DNA from: Linum tenue
Taxonomy: Eukaryota; Streptophyta; Magnoliopsida; Malpighiales; Linaceae
NCBI GenBank assembly: GCA_946122785.1
Contig: CAMGYJ010000011.1
Location: 12,648,001-12,712,000, forward strand
Length of the DNA: 64,000 bases
Direction of reading: 5' to 3'
Below are positions 1 to 10,326 of the stretch, one piece after another. Position 1 is the stretch's first letter, and each line of letters starts with the position of its first letter. The translations under genes and the position numbers were made by a program. The notes under the pieces were generated by a model. It worked only from the letters and a program-made list of their open reading frames with translations, ran no database searches and was not told the origin of the DNA.

Positions 1-623
1 ACTTGGGATGATATTAATGTTTGATTTTAATCGAATGATGCATGTTTATTGAATTGATTTGAGTCTGATAAGCTTTTCTCAATTTCTGCTGCAACCTGAG
101 ATAGATAGAATCTGATTAGGTTGTTAGAGCCTCTTCATTCGATAGTAGGAGATTGGCTATACGAGAGTTAGCCAGTTTACTGCTTTGTACTGGAATTCAA
201 TTCCAGTAGTGGAGTTCTGTGTTCATAGCCTCAGCTTTCTATCCCGGTGAAGACTAGTCGTCTGCCGGGTAGCTAGACTGAGAGGGCTTGGTCAGCTTAA
301 GAGATTCCAAGCTACTGTCGGAACTTCTGCAGTCTAATCAACAGTGAATCAACCCAGGGTAATTACAATTGAACCTAACTAAGGGGCTAGGGGGACTCAT
401 TCCCGAGTGACTCTTTCCTGACTTTGAAAACCGAACAGTTTACTGCTTTCTTACTGCTTTTGCTTTTAAACAACAATCACTCGAATTAGTTTGCTAGATA
501 ATAGAAACTCACGGAGTAAGCAGTAGATCTAGACCCCGGGTTGATAATATAACTTGCATGTTACTGCATTCCCGGACTGCGATTACACTTGGTCGCAGTT
601 TGGTGTTGTGTTTTGGCGTGTCA
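1..623 (+). mobile_element. 3' part of an Athila-like LTR, cut by the window start
   Basis: This stretch is nearly identical to 48221-48845, the LTR lying before a primer-binding site in the element at 47.8-52.9 kb. It ends with the same GGCGTGTCA terminus at 623. No Asp-tRNA primer site follows, so this is the right end of a 3' LTR or a solo LTR. Its left end and any target duplication lie outside the window. It is much closer to the LTR at 48.2 kb than to the one at 52.2 kb, so it belongs to the same subfamily as the former. Confidence 0.85.
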
Positions 624-962
624 GTAGGAGAAATTATCATGAGAAATAATGTGAGAAGTCCCCCAAACATCCATTTATAATAAATCAAATGGTTGAGTAC
701 TAGAGAGGCTAGAAACAGAAAAAGGCAGCTTGTGACTTTTATGAAGAGAACATGAATCACACGATGAAATAGACAATGTGGAGGTAATAGGAAGAGACTG
801 TATACGAATAACACGAGATAAGATTTATAGGTGAGGGTGCCCCAGCCAGTTGTGCCAGAGGGTGGAGGATGCCTGTATCGCCATCAATGCCAGTCAAATA
901 GGTTGAGACTCCTACGGCAGCTCTGGCTAGTTTCCAGGCACACTTAGTTGTCCGGTTTTCTC
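624..962. other. Unassigned spacer between LTR end and copia fragment
   Basis: No gene or repeat boundary is recognised here. A minus-strand reading frame near 810-950 has no recognisable domain. Confidence 0.4.
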
Positions 963-1765
963 TCAAGAGTCTTGGTTTTGTTGGTTACTTTTTGGGGATC
1001 GAGGTGCTTCCCTGTTCTACTGACTACTTATTATCCCAACAGAAATATGTCCTCGATCTTCTTCATCGCTACGACATGGCCAACTTCGATCCCGCTCCCA
1101 CTCCGTTATCTGCCACCGCCAAGCCGGTCCTCAACGATGGCTCTCCTCTGGCCGATATAACACTCTAAAAGCAGGTCATTGGTTCTCTTCAATATATTTT
1201 GTGTACCCGCCATGACATTGCAAGAGCCTTCTTCGATATCTTCGTGGTACTGCGTCCCTCGGTCTCAGCCTTTCTCAAGCCACCACTCCCACCATTGTTG
1301 CCTTTGCAAACTCTAATTGGGCTAGTGATCCCCGTGGATTGCACCTCGACCATGGCCCACCTCATCTACTACGGCGGCAACCTTGTCTCGTGAAAGTTCA
1401 TGAAACAACGCTCAGTTGCCCGATCTAGCACGGAAACTGAATACCGTGACCTTGCTCATGCGACAACGAAGATCTTATAGATCCAAAAACTCCTCACCAA
1501 GCTGCATCACCCACTCTCTAGTCCGCCGGTACTCTACTGTGACAACCTCGGTGCTGTCAACTTCTCCGCCAATCATATTCATCACTCAAGTATGAAACAC
1601 TTGGCTCTTGATTATCTCTTTGTTCGCGAGCTTGTTCAGTCCGCTGCTCTTCATGTTCGATACATTCCCACAGCTCATTAGCTCGCCGATTCCTTGATGA
1701 AACCACTACCCATCACGCGCTTTCAGCTCCTTCGTTCCAAGATTGGCGTCATCCCCTCCTCCATC
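963..1765 (+). pseudogene. Decayed Ty1/copia RT C-terminus and RNase H
   Basis: Translating across frames gives the end of a copia reverse transcriptase (a GYFLGIEV-like stretch, then SQQKYVLDLLHRYDM), the RT to RNase H linker (VIGSLQYI, TRHDIARAF), and the RNase H region with SSTETEYRDLA, CDNLGAVNFSANH, RTKH-like MKHLALDYLFVRELV and the terminal LADSLMKPL motif. Several stops and frameshifts separate these blocks, for example TAA at about 1166 and stops near 1390 and 1480. No gag, protease or integrase remains upstream. The next element, a TRIM, sits 15 bp downstream. A TGTTAGTGG sequence at 2108 could be the start of this element's 3' LTR, but that is a guess. Confidence 0.8.
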
Positions 1766-1780
1766 ATGCGGGGACGTGAT

Positions 1781-2071
1781 TGTCAAGAACCAGTTGCTCC
1801 CAATAACTCGAGTTGTTGGGAGAGGTTCAATCGTGGATCATATACCATTTACTAACACACCCCCTCAAACGAAAGCCACCATATATGGGCTTGAAGTTTG
1901 CACAGGCATCAGACACCATGTGCTTAACAGAAACAAATGGGGGTCACCGGGATTCGAACCGAAGAACTCTCGGTTACACCAGGCTCTGATACTATGTCAA
2001 GAACCAGTTGCTACCAATAACTCGAGTTGTTAGGAGAGGTTCAATCGTGGATCATATATCATTTACTAACA
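1781..2071 (-). mobile_element. TRIM/SMART-type miniature LTR retrotransposon
   Basis: Two 77-bp direct repeats (1781-1857 and 1995-2071) with TG...CA ends flank a 137-bp core. On the minus strand the first LTR is followed at once by TAGTATCAGAGCC (1994-1982), one mismatch from the usual initiator-Met-tRNA primer site. The core ends in a purine run (TTTGAGGGGGTG) next to the second LTR. The element is flanked by the perfect 5-bp duplication GTGAT (1776-1780 and 2072-2076). It encodes nothing and must use another element's enzymes. The core includes a tRNA T-arm-like stretch (GGTTCGAATCCCGGTGACC on the minus strand), not a real tRNA gene. Confidence 0.93.
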
Positions 2072-4082
2072 GTGATAAGGATATTATTTAATCTCATTTT
2101 ATTATTATGTTAGTGGTCTGTGTCGTGTATGTAGTGGTTAAATAGTTAGCTAGTTTATAGCTAGTGGATTAAGCTCCAGTTGTAACATCAGGGTTAAATA
2201 CCCCTTCTCACATGGCCTAAGTTCAGGTCCTTAAACCCCATTTTTTAAGAAGGATCTTAAAGCAATTCTATTGGCTGCTGGAGTTTTAGGTAATTATGAG
2301 GGAGTTATTGGTTAGGTAGTTAATAAGGGTTTTTTAGGAATTATGTTTAATAATATAATCATAATAATTAACCTATTATTAGTCCACGCATTATTCCTAA
2401 ACCTCATTCTGCAATCCCAGCCAAAACGTAAGTCTCCACAAAGTTCACCTATGTCTTCCCGTTTCCCTCGTCGTTTGTCCGGCTTCCGACGTCCCTCACG
2501 TCCGTCGTTGATCCCTTCCTTCGTTCATCCTTTGTCCCTCGTCGTTAATCTTTCGTCGTCGTTTCTATCGCAGTTGTTCGTCAATAGCAAGCTTGTCGTC
2601 AGCTTTCTCCCGACCCATCGATTTCTGACTTGTCGTCGAGTTCTCGTCGAGGTCACTGAAAGCAACGGCTTCCGGCGTTGCTCCCCTCCTTTCCCCTCTC
2701 CGGTCGGCTGCCTACAATGTTCATCTATCTGATTCGAGTTCCGTCAATACCAAGCTTTTTGTTTCTGTCAACAGCGGCATAGATCCGGCTTCCGACGTCG
2801 CTCACATCCGTCGTCGTTCCTTTCTGCAGTCGATTACGTCGTTGGCTTCCGACGTTGCCCTCATCTGTTGTCAGTGCCTTCTTTTTCTCGCTTGTTATTG
2901 TTTTTAAAGTTTAGGTTTTTCGTTTGTTTCATAGTTTTAGGGTTTTCGTTGTTGTTAATTGTTTTGTTGTTATTAAGGTTATTGGACATGTTTTTAAGTA
3001 CATTGTATTGCGTTATTAACTTCTTATGGTCGTTTTTTAACATTAGTAAAGATGAAATTGTTTTTACAATTTGTTGGTACTCGAAATTGATGCACTAATG
3101 CAGTTTATTATCAATTTAGATCACTATGATTTGTAATCTTTTAAAGGGCTATGTCAATGTTTTTTCCCGGCCACAATACAACCATATTTATTTCATTATT
3201 AACAATTTAGTTTATGTTTGTAACTTTATGAAATGGCATTATCAACAACTAGGTATGTAACTAATTATGCTGCTTTATTATTAATGGTGTTCATAATCCT
3301 TTTTAATAATGTTATTATATGCCATGTATTTTTTTTAATGTTTCGTTTTGTTTTTACATTAGAAATAGTGAATTTTTGTTTTCAATTCGTTGGTACTTGA
3401 AATTCATTTACCATACTATCATGCTCAACATTTTTTTGTTGTTGTTCTTATTTGTCGAGTCTTAGGTTATAAATATATTAATGTGTAATTTGTATTATTT
3501 TTAGTGCTCCACAATATGTCCCGTACAAAGAATACATCGCGTAAGAGAGGTGGAAGGGACGATTTGCAGTCGGTATATTGCTTTGCATTCATATGATGTT
3601 TTTGTAAGTGAGGTGAAGGAAGATTTCAATAAGAGTAGGGGCAAGAGACATTGATAATGACGAGGAAAATGTTGCAAATGATGATGAAATTGTGTAATAG
3701 TTGATAACATTAATGACAGTGATAATCATATGCATAAATGTTGATAACGTTGCTCCCGAATATATAATATTATGGCCCGCTATTTCGAGTGTATTTATAA
3801 ATAATGCTTTGAGATATATTAATAATGTTCTGCTGTTTCATTAAAAAATTCATCCAAAAAAATGATAATGTTCTGTTATTTCGACTGTACTCATTAATTA
3901 TGATTTGATATTTATTAATATTGTTCTGCTATTGCATTGATAAATTCATAGCAAAAAAATTGATAATTAACTCATATGACTAACTTCGCCAATAGAACAT
4001 ATCAATGTATGTTTAGAACCATAGAATAATAAAACGTCAAATGACAATCGGCCCTAATAATATCAAAAATAAACTAGCATTC

Positions 4083-4432
4083 AGCTCTCCTCATGCTGAT
4101 GCAGACGGGGTTATTCCACAAGGACTTCCATCTGTGCTCTCTTGCACCATTCCAAAACTCTAGGAAAGTGAGAGCATAAGCACCATAGGAAGTGCCGCTT
4201 GACTGCCTGAACCAAGGACAGACTCCCATGTGAACTTATCGAAATTTATCTCTCATTTCACTTGCCAGCCACAAAAGGCAATGACGTACTATACAAATTT
4301 CTTCCCCATCAGTTTGTACTGTTATTTTTCCCACACTTCAGGAAACTGTGCATAAATTGGAATTGCTTCTTTCGTATATCAACACAATAGACAACAAAGT
4401 GTGTGTCGATGCACAAAGGGAAAACCACTGCA
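4083..4432 (-). pseudogene. Ulp1-like (C48) cysteine protease fragment
   Basis: On the minus strand the reading begins HFVVYCVDIRKKQFQ, the usual stretch around the catalytic His of Ulp1/SENP-type SUMO proteases (normally HWxxxxVD). After stops and a frameshift it continues SSGTSYGAYALTFLEFW, which corresponds to the active-site Cys block. There the conserved D-C-G reads S-Y-G, so the nucleophile is gone. The piece has no start codon and several stops. It lies inside the inverted-repeat element at 2195-6290 and is best read as a dead transposon-borne protease. The family is inferred from motif spacing only. Confidence 0.6.
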
Positions 4433-4555
4433 AAAGCGAATGTATGTGGAAATTGTTAAAATGGTGGATAAATGGTTAATAATGCGACAGTTAAAAGAAA
4501 AAAATGAATAAATTCGATCCATTAAAAATCACACATTGATAAAGGTTTTTTAAAT

Positions 4556-5605
4556 AATTATCCCACCACTACACTATTGTTAATTTTATTGTTTGAATTC
4601 TTAACGAGTGACTACATCGCTATGACAATACGTGGATTACTTAATCTGAGGTTTCCAACAACGTTATTAACATACTAAAGTTACAATTTTAACAATATTC
4701 AACCACGTTATCAACCCATATTATTATGCCTTAGTAACCAACATCGCGACTATTATTAATTATATTACTACAATTATTAACAGGAAATGATATCGCTATG
4801 AAAACGTGATAACTAGTACATTTAAAATATTTTCCCTCCCTTATTAACATTTTCAATTACTTTATTAATATAATTTTCAACTTCGGCAACATTGCCGGCC
4901 CATATTTTTAAGCATAATTAACCGACCAGTACACTATCATTAATTCTATTACTTACATTATTAACAAGTAACTACATTGCCATGACAATACGGGGAGCCT
5001 TTAATCTAAGGTTTTGATCAACATTATTAACACACTAAAGTTACAATTTTAATAGTATTCAACCACGTTATGAACTCATATTATCAAACTTCATTAACCG
5101 ACCACACAATTATTATTAATTATATTGTTGCAATTATTAATAAAAAATTATATCGATGTGAAAATGTGTTCATCAGTACATTTCAATTTTGTTCCCTCCA
5201 TTATTAACATTTTCACGTTACACTATTAATATAATTTTCAAGTTCACCAACATTGTCAGCCCATACTATTATACATAATTAACTGAACACTAACCTATTA
5301 TTAATTTTACTACTTGAATTATTTAACTACATCAATATTATACTACGAGAAGCTTTTAATCTGATGTACCCAACAACGTTATTAACACATTACAGTAACA
5401 ATTTTAATAATATTCAACCACATTGTCAATCCATATTATTACATCTTAATAACCGAACAATAACCTATTATTAATTATAAAAGTACAATTATTAACCGGT
5501 AACTACATCGATTTAACAACGTCATCACCACTACATATTAGCTTTCTTCCATGCCATATTAACATTTTCACATTTCGTTATTAATATCATTGATAACAAA
5601 AAAAA
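4556..5605. repeat. Satellite-like array: three ~360-bp units of two ~180-bp halves
   Basis: Units start at about 4556, 4916 and 5277, each beginning AATTA followed by a run of ATTATTAA-rich sequence. Shared blocks include AACGTTATTAACACA, AGTTACAATTTTAA and TATTCAACCAC. Within each unit the second half (from about 4737, 5097 and 5455) repeats the layout of the first half: an ACCGACCA-like start, TATTATTAATTATATT, then ACATCGCTATG. The array therefore has a dimeric higher-order structure. Units are diverged and carry many ATTAAT motifs. Confidence 0.75.
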
Positions 5606-6290
5606 ATGACGAGATCACAAATACCTATCAACAATTAAGCTTTCAGCTTGAGAGGAGATCATCTAATACCTTTCAACGAAAACCACAACCAACGAAAAAA
5701 ACAATTAAGCTTTCACCAATATATATTACCCAAACAACATAAAAACTTTCATACCAAAATCAAAAGGCAGTGCACGTTCCATGCCACCGCCGGTTGCTCA
5801 ACCACCAGACGTCGGTCGTGTTCGTCGGAAAAGGCAACGACGAAGCAACGACTAAGCTGGGATTGTCGGAGCACTAAGCGGCGGTTGCGGCATCCGCCGT
5901 TCGCCAGTTACGGACGAGAGAATTGTGGCCGGACAAGAGAGACACGACGGCGGAGAGGAAGACGACGGTGGGAGAGAACGACATAGAGGGAGAGGATCAA
6001 TGGTGGGAAGTTCTAGGGTTGGGAGGAGATGCATCTTTTCAAAATGATTTATGGCGGCCATTTTTTGGTTTGTGGGATTAGTTTCCTTTTTTCCTTTTTA
6101 TTATTGTCATTAATTTTTATGTATATTCCATCCTTGTACTTATAGGTAGTTAGTCAATGATTGATGATGATTATCTTTCTCCTCCTCCTATTGACTGAAA
6201 TGAGTTTAAGATCCTCCTTAAGAAATAGGGTTTAAGGACTGGATCTAACCGCTTCTCACATCCATAACAAATCAAGTCACCACAATATTC

Positions 6291-7462
6291 ACACAAACCA
6301 ATTGTTTGATCCATGTAGGGTTGGAGGATGGTTGTTAAGACTGACGACTTGGTTTTTTTTGTCAAATGGACTGACGACTTGGTTTAGTTTAGGTAGCTTT
6401 TAGTAAATATATTCTTAATTAATTACAAAAGTTATCTAACTAGGACTCTTAGGTTTTTTTTATAACTAGCCACGTCTATATGTATGTCTTGTTGTACGGA
6501 AAAAATATAAACTAAATAATATTCAATTCTAAAGAGTTCTACCTTACTAGAGAACTAGTTGTGAATCTCAGGGATACCACGTAAAATACAGTATTTTTAT
6601 TTGTGTTCCTCAATGAGTTTTCATGCTATCAAAGCCTTTATTGTGAGGAACGAGGATATCAGTTTCTAGGTTTGGGTCTTCTAATGTCTGTTGTTCAAAC
6701 CAGCAAACTGTCATCGAATCAGCATCAGCGATATGAACAAACGCATCTTATCGTGGGGAAGAAGGGTGAAGCGGGAGAAGATCGAAGAAAGAAAGAAAAA
6801 GAGTTAGTTTAGTGAAATTAAACATGAGGGTAAAGATAGAATAAGCAAAAAATGAGAGGGACACGTTGGGAACAAATTTAGAAGCTTGTGCCGGATTTAA
6901 AAATGGCCGGGGGTTAGCTATTTCAATATTCAATATGTAGATTTTGGAAATCCTGCGACCCAAAAATTTCTCAGTTTTAATCTGCTTTCTTAAATGAGCA
7001 ACTAGTGTGCGCCCCGGCCAGTTGGTCGGAGGAAGGTGAGGTATGAAATTTGATAATATAATTGGGTGTATAGCTTATTGTTGTATAGTTTTTTTTGGGA
7101 AATTCGTGATAAAAATAGTGAATTTTAGCTGGAAAGAGACATGAATGATGCAATGAATCAAAAATCGGCTTTATGAACCAAAATCAAGTACATATTACCT
7201 TGTGAAACAATATTGTTTCTGGTAATATGATGAGGTGGAGTAAGTTTTATAGAAACCGAATTCCTGAAAATCGAATAAAAAATCGCCTATCCCGTCGGTT
7301 TTCGGGAAATGAGCATCTCACAATCGTTCCTAGCTTTTACTCGGCCCGTTGGTCGATTAATTTGCTTTATAAAACTTTCATCTTGTCGTCATTGTGCTTT
7401 CTGGTTTTTGTTAGGCCATGATAAAATCTAAGGAAATCAAGAACGAATGACACAATTTGGGA
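6291..7462. other. AT-rich intergenic DNA, nothing recognised
   Basis: Reading frames here are short and without known domains. A 17-bp motif, GACTGACGACTTGGTTT, occurs twice close together (6340-6356 and 6369-6385), a small local duplication. Confidence 0.4.
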
Positions 7463-8170
7463 TAGGGCTGGGCATGCGGGCGGATCATCCGCGGGTTTGG
7501 GCCGACCCACCCGCATTTGACCCGAATTTCGTTAAGTGGGTGGGTCTGTGGGTGAGTGACGGGTTGAGCTGGAAGCCATCCGTCGGGTGGTGGGTGGGTT
7601 GTGGGTGAGTGTGCGGGTGACCCGCTCAACCCAACAGCTAAAAGATCAAAGTCGTTGGCGCTAGAGATCGAGAGGAGAGTGGAAAAGTTAGATATAAACT
7701 CGGACTGCTCCTGGAGTTTGAACCTCAAAGCCAACCTTCCAAATAGAGATCCCCTCTTCTTTCCTTTACTTTTTACTCTAATTCTTGTGCCTAGATCACC
7801 ACTCTTTCCTTTGTGTAATTATTTTCCTTAGTTCCTTGCACCTAATAATCGTCTCAATCTGTAGAAAACTCTTTCACAATAGTATTTCTATCCAATTTAA
7901 GAACTAATTCGAAATTTTTCGCCCTATTTCAACTTCTTGTTTCCCTTGATGATTCACTTCACCTATTATCATGTTAAGTTGACTCCTTTATATTATATAC
8001 ATTGTGATGTGGGTGAACCCACAAACCCACCCGCATCATCCACCATCCGCCCGACCCAACCCGAGACTAAATGTGGGTGGGTGGTGGGTTAAAAATTATC
8101 AATCCGTTTAAGCGCGGGTGGGTGCATTTTATGGTCAAAATCCACCCGACCCACCCAATGCCCACCCCTA
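7463..8170. mobile_element. Non-autonomous hAT element
   Basis: The left end TAGGGCTGGGCATG (7463) and the reverse complement of the right end, TAGGGGTGGGCATT (8170), are matching terminal inverted repeats. Both are followed by the ACCCGACCC-rich subterminal sequence common in plant hAT miniature elements. The 8-bp target duplication ATTTGGGA is perfect (7455-7462 and 8171-8178). The 708-bp interior has no transposase. A short frame at 7601-7831 has no recognisable domain. Confidence 0.9.
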
Positions 8171-8690
8171 ATTTGGGATAGGAACCGCCGTTGTCGTATC
8201 CTAGAAAATGGTGGTAAACACGGACTCACCTGCCAAACTGGTTTGGATTGAGATTTTTATCGGGTATCAGAGAACCATGTGATTATAAATTAGACTTGAT
8301 CAAAACGGGCCAAAACTTGAAATTCAGCATGTTTGACTGACCCATGCCAAATTCTAATTATTCTTTACTTTTAAACTTTCTATTTGAAAATAAAAAATAG
8401 TGAAAGAAAAGAGATGACTGCAATTCGCCATTTGCACATCACTTATTCGAGAATAAAACCATACAAATTCAAAAGGAACTGAAAATGTTTAGGATCGTTT
8501 TAATGTTTAAAATAACCAAATAGATCGTTCTGTTTAGTTTTTTACTAACAAATACCAAACGATTCCCTATAAAATACACTATAATTTGATCATTATGATA
8601 TCAAATAATTATATAATGTATATTTGAAATTAGGGATGGCAATTTCGACCTGACCCGATTTACCCGACCTGTTTGTCCTGTTTTGGAGCA
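8171..8690. other. Intergenic DNA ending in a broken hAT terminus
   Basis: Nothing is recognised up to 8630. At 8631 a hAT-type left end begins (TAGGGATGGCAATTTC, then ACCTGACCCG-rich sequence). It is cut after about 55 bp by the start of the copia fragment, so no right end exists here. Confidence 0.5.
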
Positions 8691-10326
8691 TTGCGAGCTT
8701 GTGGTTGAAGCATGAAAGTCTATACATGACAAAGTCTTTAACCAACCAGTTACATCTGAAACAACGTTTGTTTAGTTTGCGTATGGAGGAAGGTACGTCT
8801 CTCAGGAATCATCTAGATCAACCCAATACTATCTTGTTAGATCTGTGGAATATTGATGTTGAAGTAGATGATGAGGATGTTGCCTTAATTCTGTTAGTAT
8901 CTTTACCACAATCATATGAGAATTTTGTGGATTCTTTTATTGTTGGGAAAGATAGTTTGAATCTGTAAGATGTCAGATATGCTCTACATACTAGAGAGGT
9001 TCGACATAAGGCATTTAGTTCGGGTTCTGAAAATCAGGCATCTGGGTTGGCTGCTACGAGTAGTAGGAGACAATAATCTGGTAATAGGAAAGCAGATATA
9101 AAGTCGAATTATGTTGGGTTGAAGGATGATATTTGTCATTACTGTAAGGAGAGAGAGCATTGGAAATTTGATTGTCCTAGTCTAAAGAAATATCAGGAGA
9201 AGGAATCATTTGTTGTTGTAGCGGAAGAAACTAACTCTGATTCTGAAGATGATTTAGCCTTAGCAATGAATGAGCAGGTACATCATTAGGATATGTGGTA
9301 TTTAGATACTACAGCTGATTATCATATTTGTCCTAGCAGGGAATGTTTTTAACTTGTGAGTAGATAGATTGATGACATGTTTCTATGGCCAATGGTGCTA
9401 TCTGCAAGATTGTCGGAAAAGGCTCCATCAAGGTAAGGACACATAATGGTTCTATTTACACTTTGAACAATGTTAGGCATATTCTAGAGATGACTAATAA
9501 TCTTATATCTTTGAGTCTCCTAGACGGCAAGGGTATTAGTTTCAAAGGTGAAGGTGAAGTGTTGTTTGTCTACAAAGCTTCTAAGGTGATTCTAAAAGGT
9601 GTTAAGGTTGGTGCCTTGTATGGTCTACAAGGTTCTATTTTGACATGTTCTGTTGGTTATAAGTGCACTAAGCTGGTTTTGAATGTCATGTCTCAACATG
9701 GGTTGGACTTGCCGAATGGTTTGTTGGCCGCCCCCTTAGAAGCATTTGGAGGTAGGGTAGATTTTGTCACATTTGGAGATTTGAGGAGTTTGTTACATCA
9801 GCTGGCAATTTCGATTGCATATGAGTTTGGTGATTTCCATCGCGTTTGAGTTTGGCGATACGGGTCGTGTCTGTGTACATCTGGCAACTTTTGTTGCGTC
9901 TGGTACATCTGGTATTTGACAGAAAATTCAAGTCAAGGTGGAGATTGTTAGAATATTACTTGAATTTGATTTGAATTTTTTTGTGTTTTGGGCCTATTTT
10001 GTTTGAGTTTGTGTCTGGGCTTTGTTTTGACATTTTCCTTGTATGTTTGGAAAATGTGTTTTGTTTTCTGGTTTTCTGTTTGGGATTAGGAGAAAAGTTC
10101 TATAAATACTATTCACCACCCTAATCTGTTGTTAGGTTAGTTTGTTTGGTTTGTCCGTTTCGGAATTTGGTTTGTAATCTGTACTCTGCTCAAATTAGTG
10201 AAATTTGTTCTTCCTTACCCACGAATTAGCTAGCACACATTGTATTAATGAACCACATTAAATTTATATTTATTCGTGATTATCTGGAATCGATATATCG
10301 ATTGTATCGCTTCTTCTCTTTTAACA
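8691..10326 (+). mobile_element. Copia element with integrase to RNase H deleted
   Basis: Order of parts: UBN2-type gag fragment (8699-8968), zinc knuckle CHYCKEREHWKFDC (around 9135-9176), broken protease region (MWYLDTTADYHIC, where the DTG or DSG triad reads DTT), a piece of the segment before integrase (NNLISLSLLDGKGISFKGEG, within 9385-9640), then direct passage into a purine tract (AAGGTGGAGAT, 9935-9945) and the 3' LTR. No integrase, reverse transcriptase or RNase H remains and no 5' LTR is present. The internal deletion is large, and stops at 8967-8969 and 9074 show it is dead. Confidence 0.8.
9946..10326 (+). repeat. 3' LTR of the deleted copia element
   Basis: Begins TGTTAGAATATT directly after the polypurine tract and ends TTTTAACA. 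The TGTTA...TAACA termini are perfect inverted repeats. A TATA-like CTATAAATACTATTC lies at about 10100. Length is 381 bp. No second copy is in the window. Confidence 0.8.

Larger units (their letters stand above)
2195..6290. mobile_element. Large inverted-repeat element, possibly Mutator-related
   Basis: About 2195-2265 is the inverted counterpart of about 6200-6280: the right copy reads TTTAAGATCCTCCTTAAG and continues into a GGGTTTAAGGAC block that matches the reverse complement of the left copy. Next to both ends the sequence is GC-rich and full of CGTCG/CCGCCG runs, as in captured 5' exon material (2450-2860, 5780-6020). The interior is AT-rich and holds a Ulp1-like protease fragment on the minus strand and a tandem repeat array. 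Ulp1-like genes inside Mutator-type elements are known in plants, so a Mutator relative is the best guess. No clean 9-bp target duplication was found and the exact ends are uncertain. Confidence 0.5.

Noticed and set aside
1940..1990. tRNA-like sequence (T-arm GGTTCGAATCCCGG on the minus strand)
   Set aside because: Only the T-arm-like part is present and it lies inside the core of a TRIM element beside its primer site. No anticodon or D arm, so not a tRNA gene.
2343..2732. 129-residue plus-strand reading frame
   Set aside because: Arg/Ser/Pro-rich low-complexity translation of a CGTCG-rich stretch within a transposon, with no domain. Probably captured leader DNA at most.
5648..5986. 112-residue plus-strand reading frame
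   Set aside because: Arg-rich translation of GC-rich repeat-like DNA near the right end of the inverted-repeat element, with no recognisable family.
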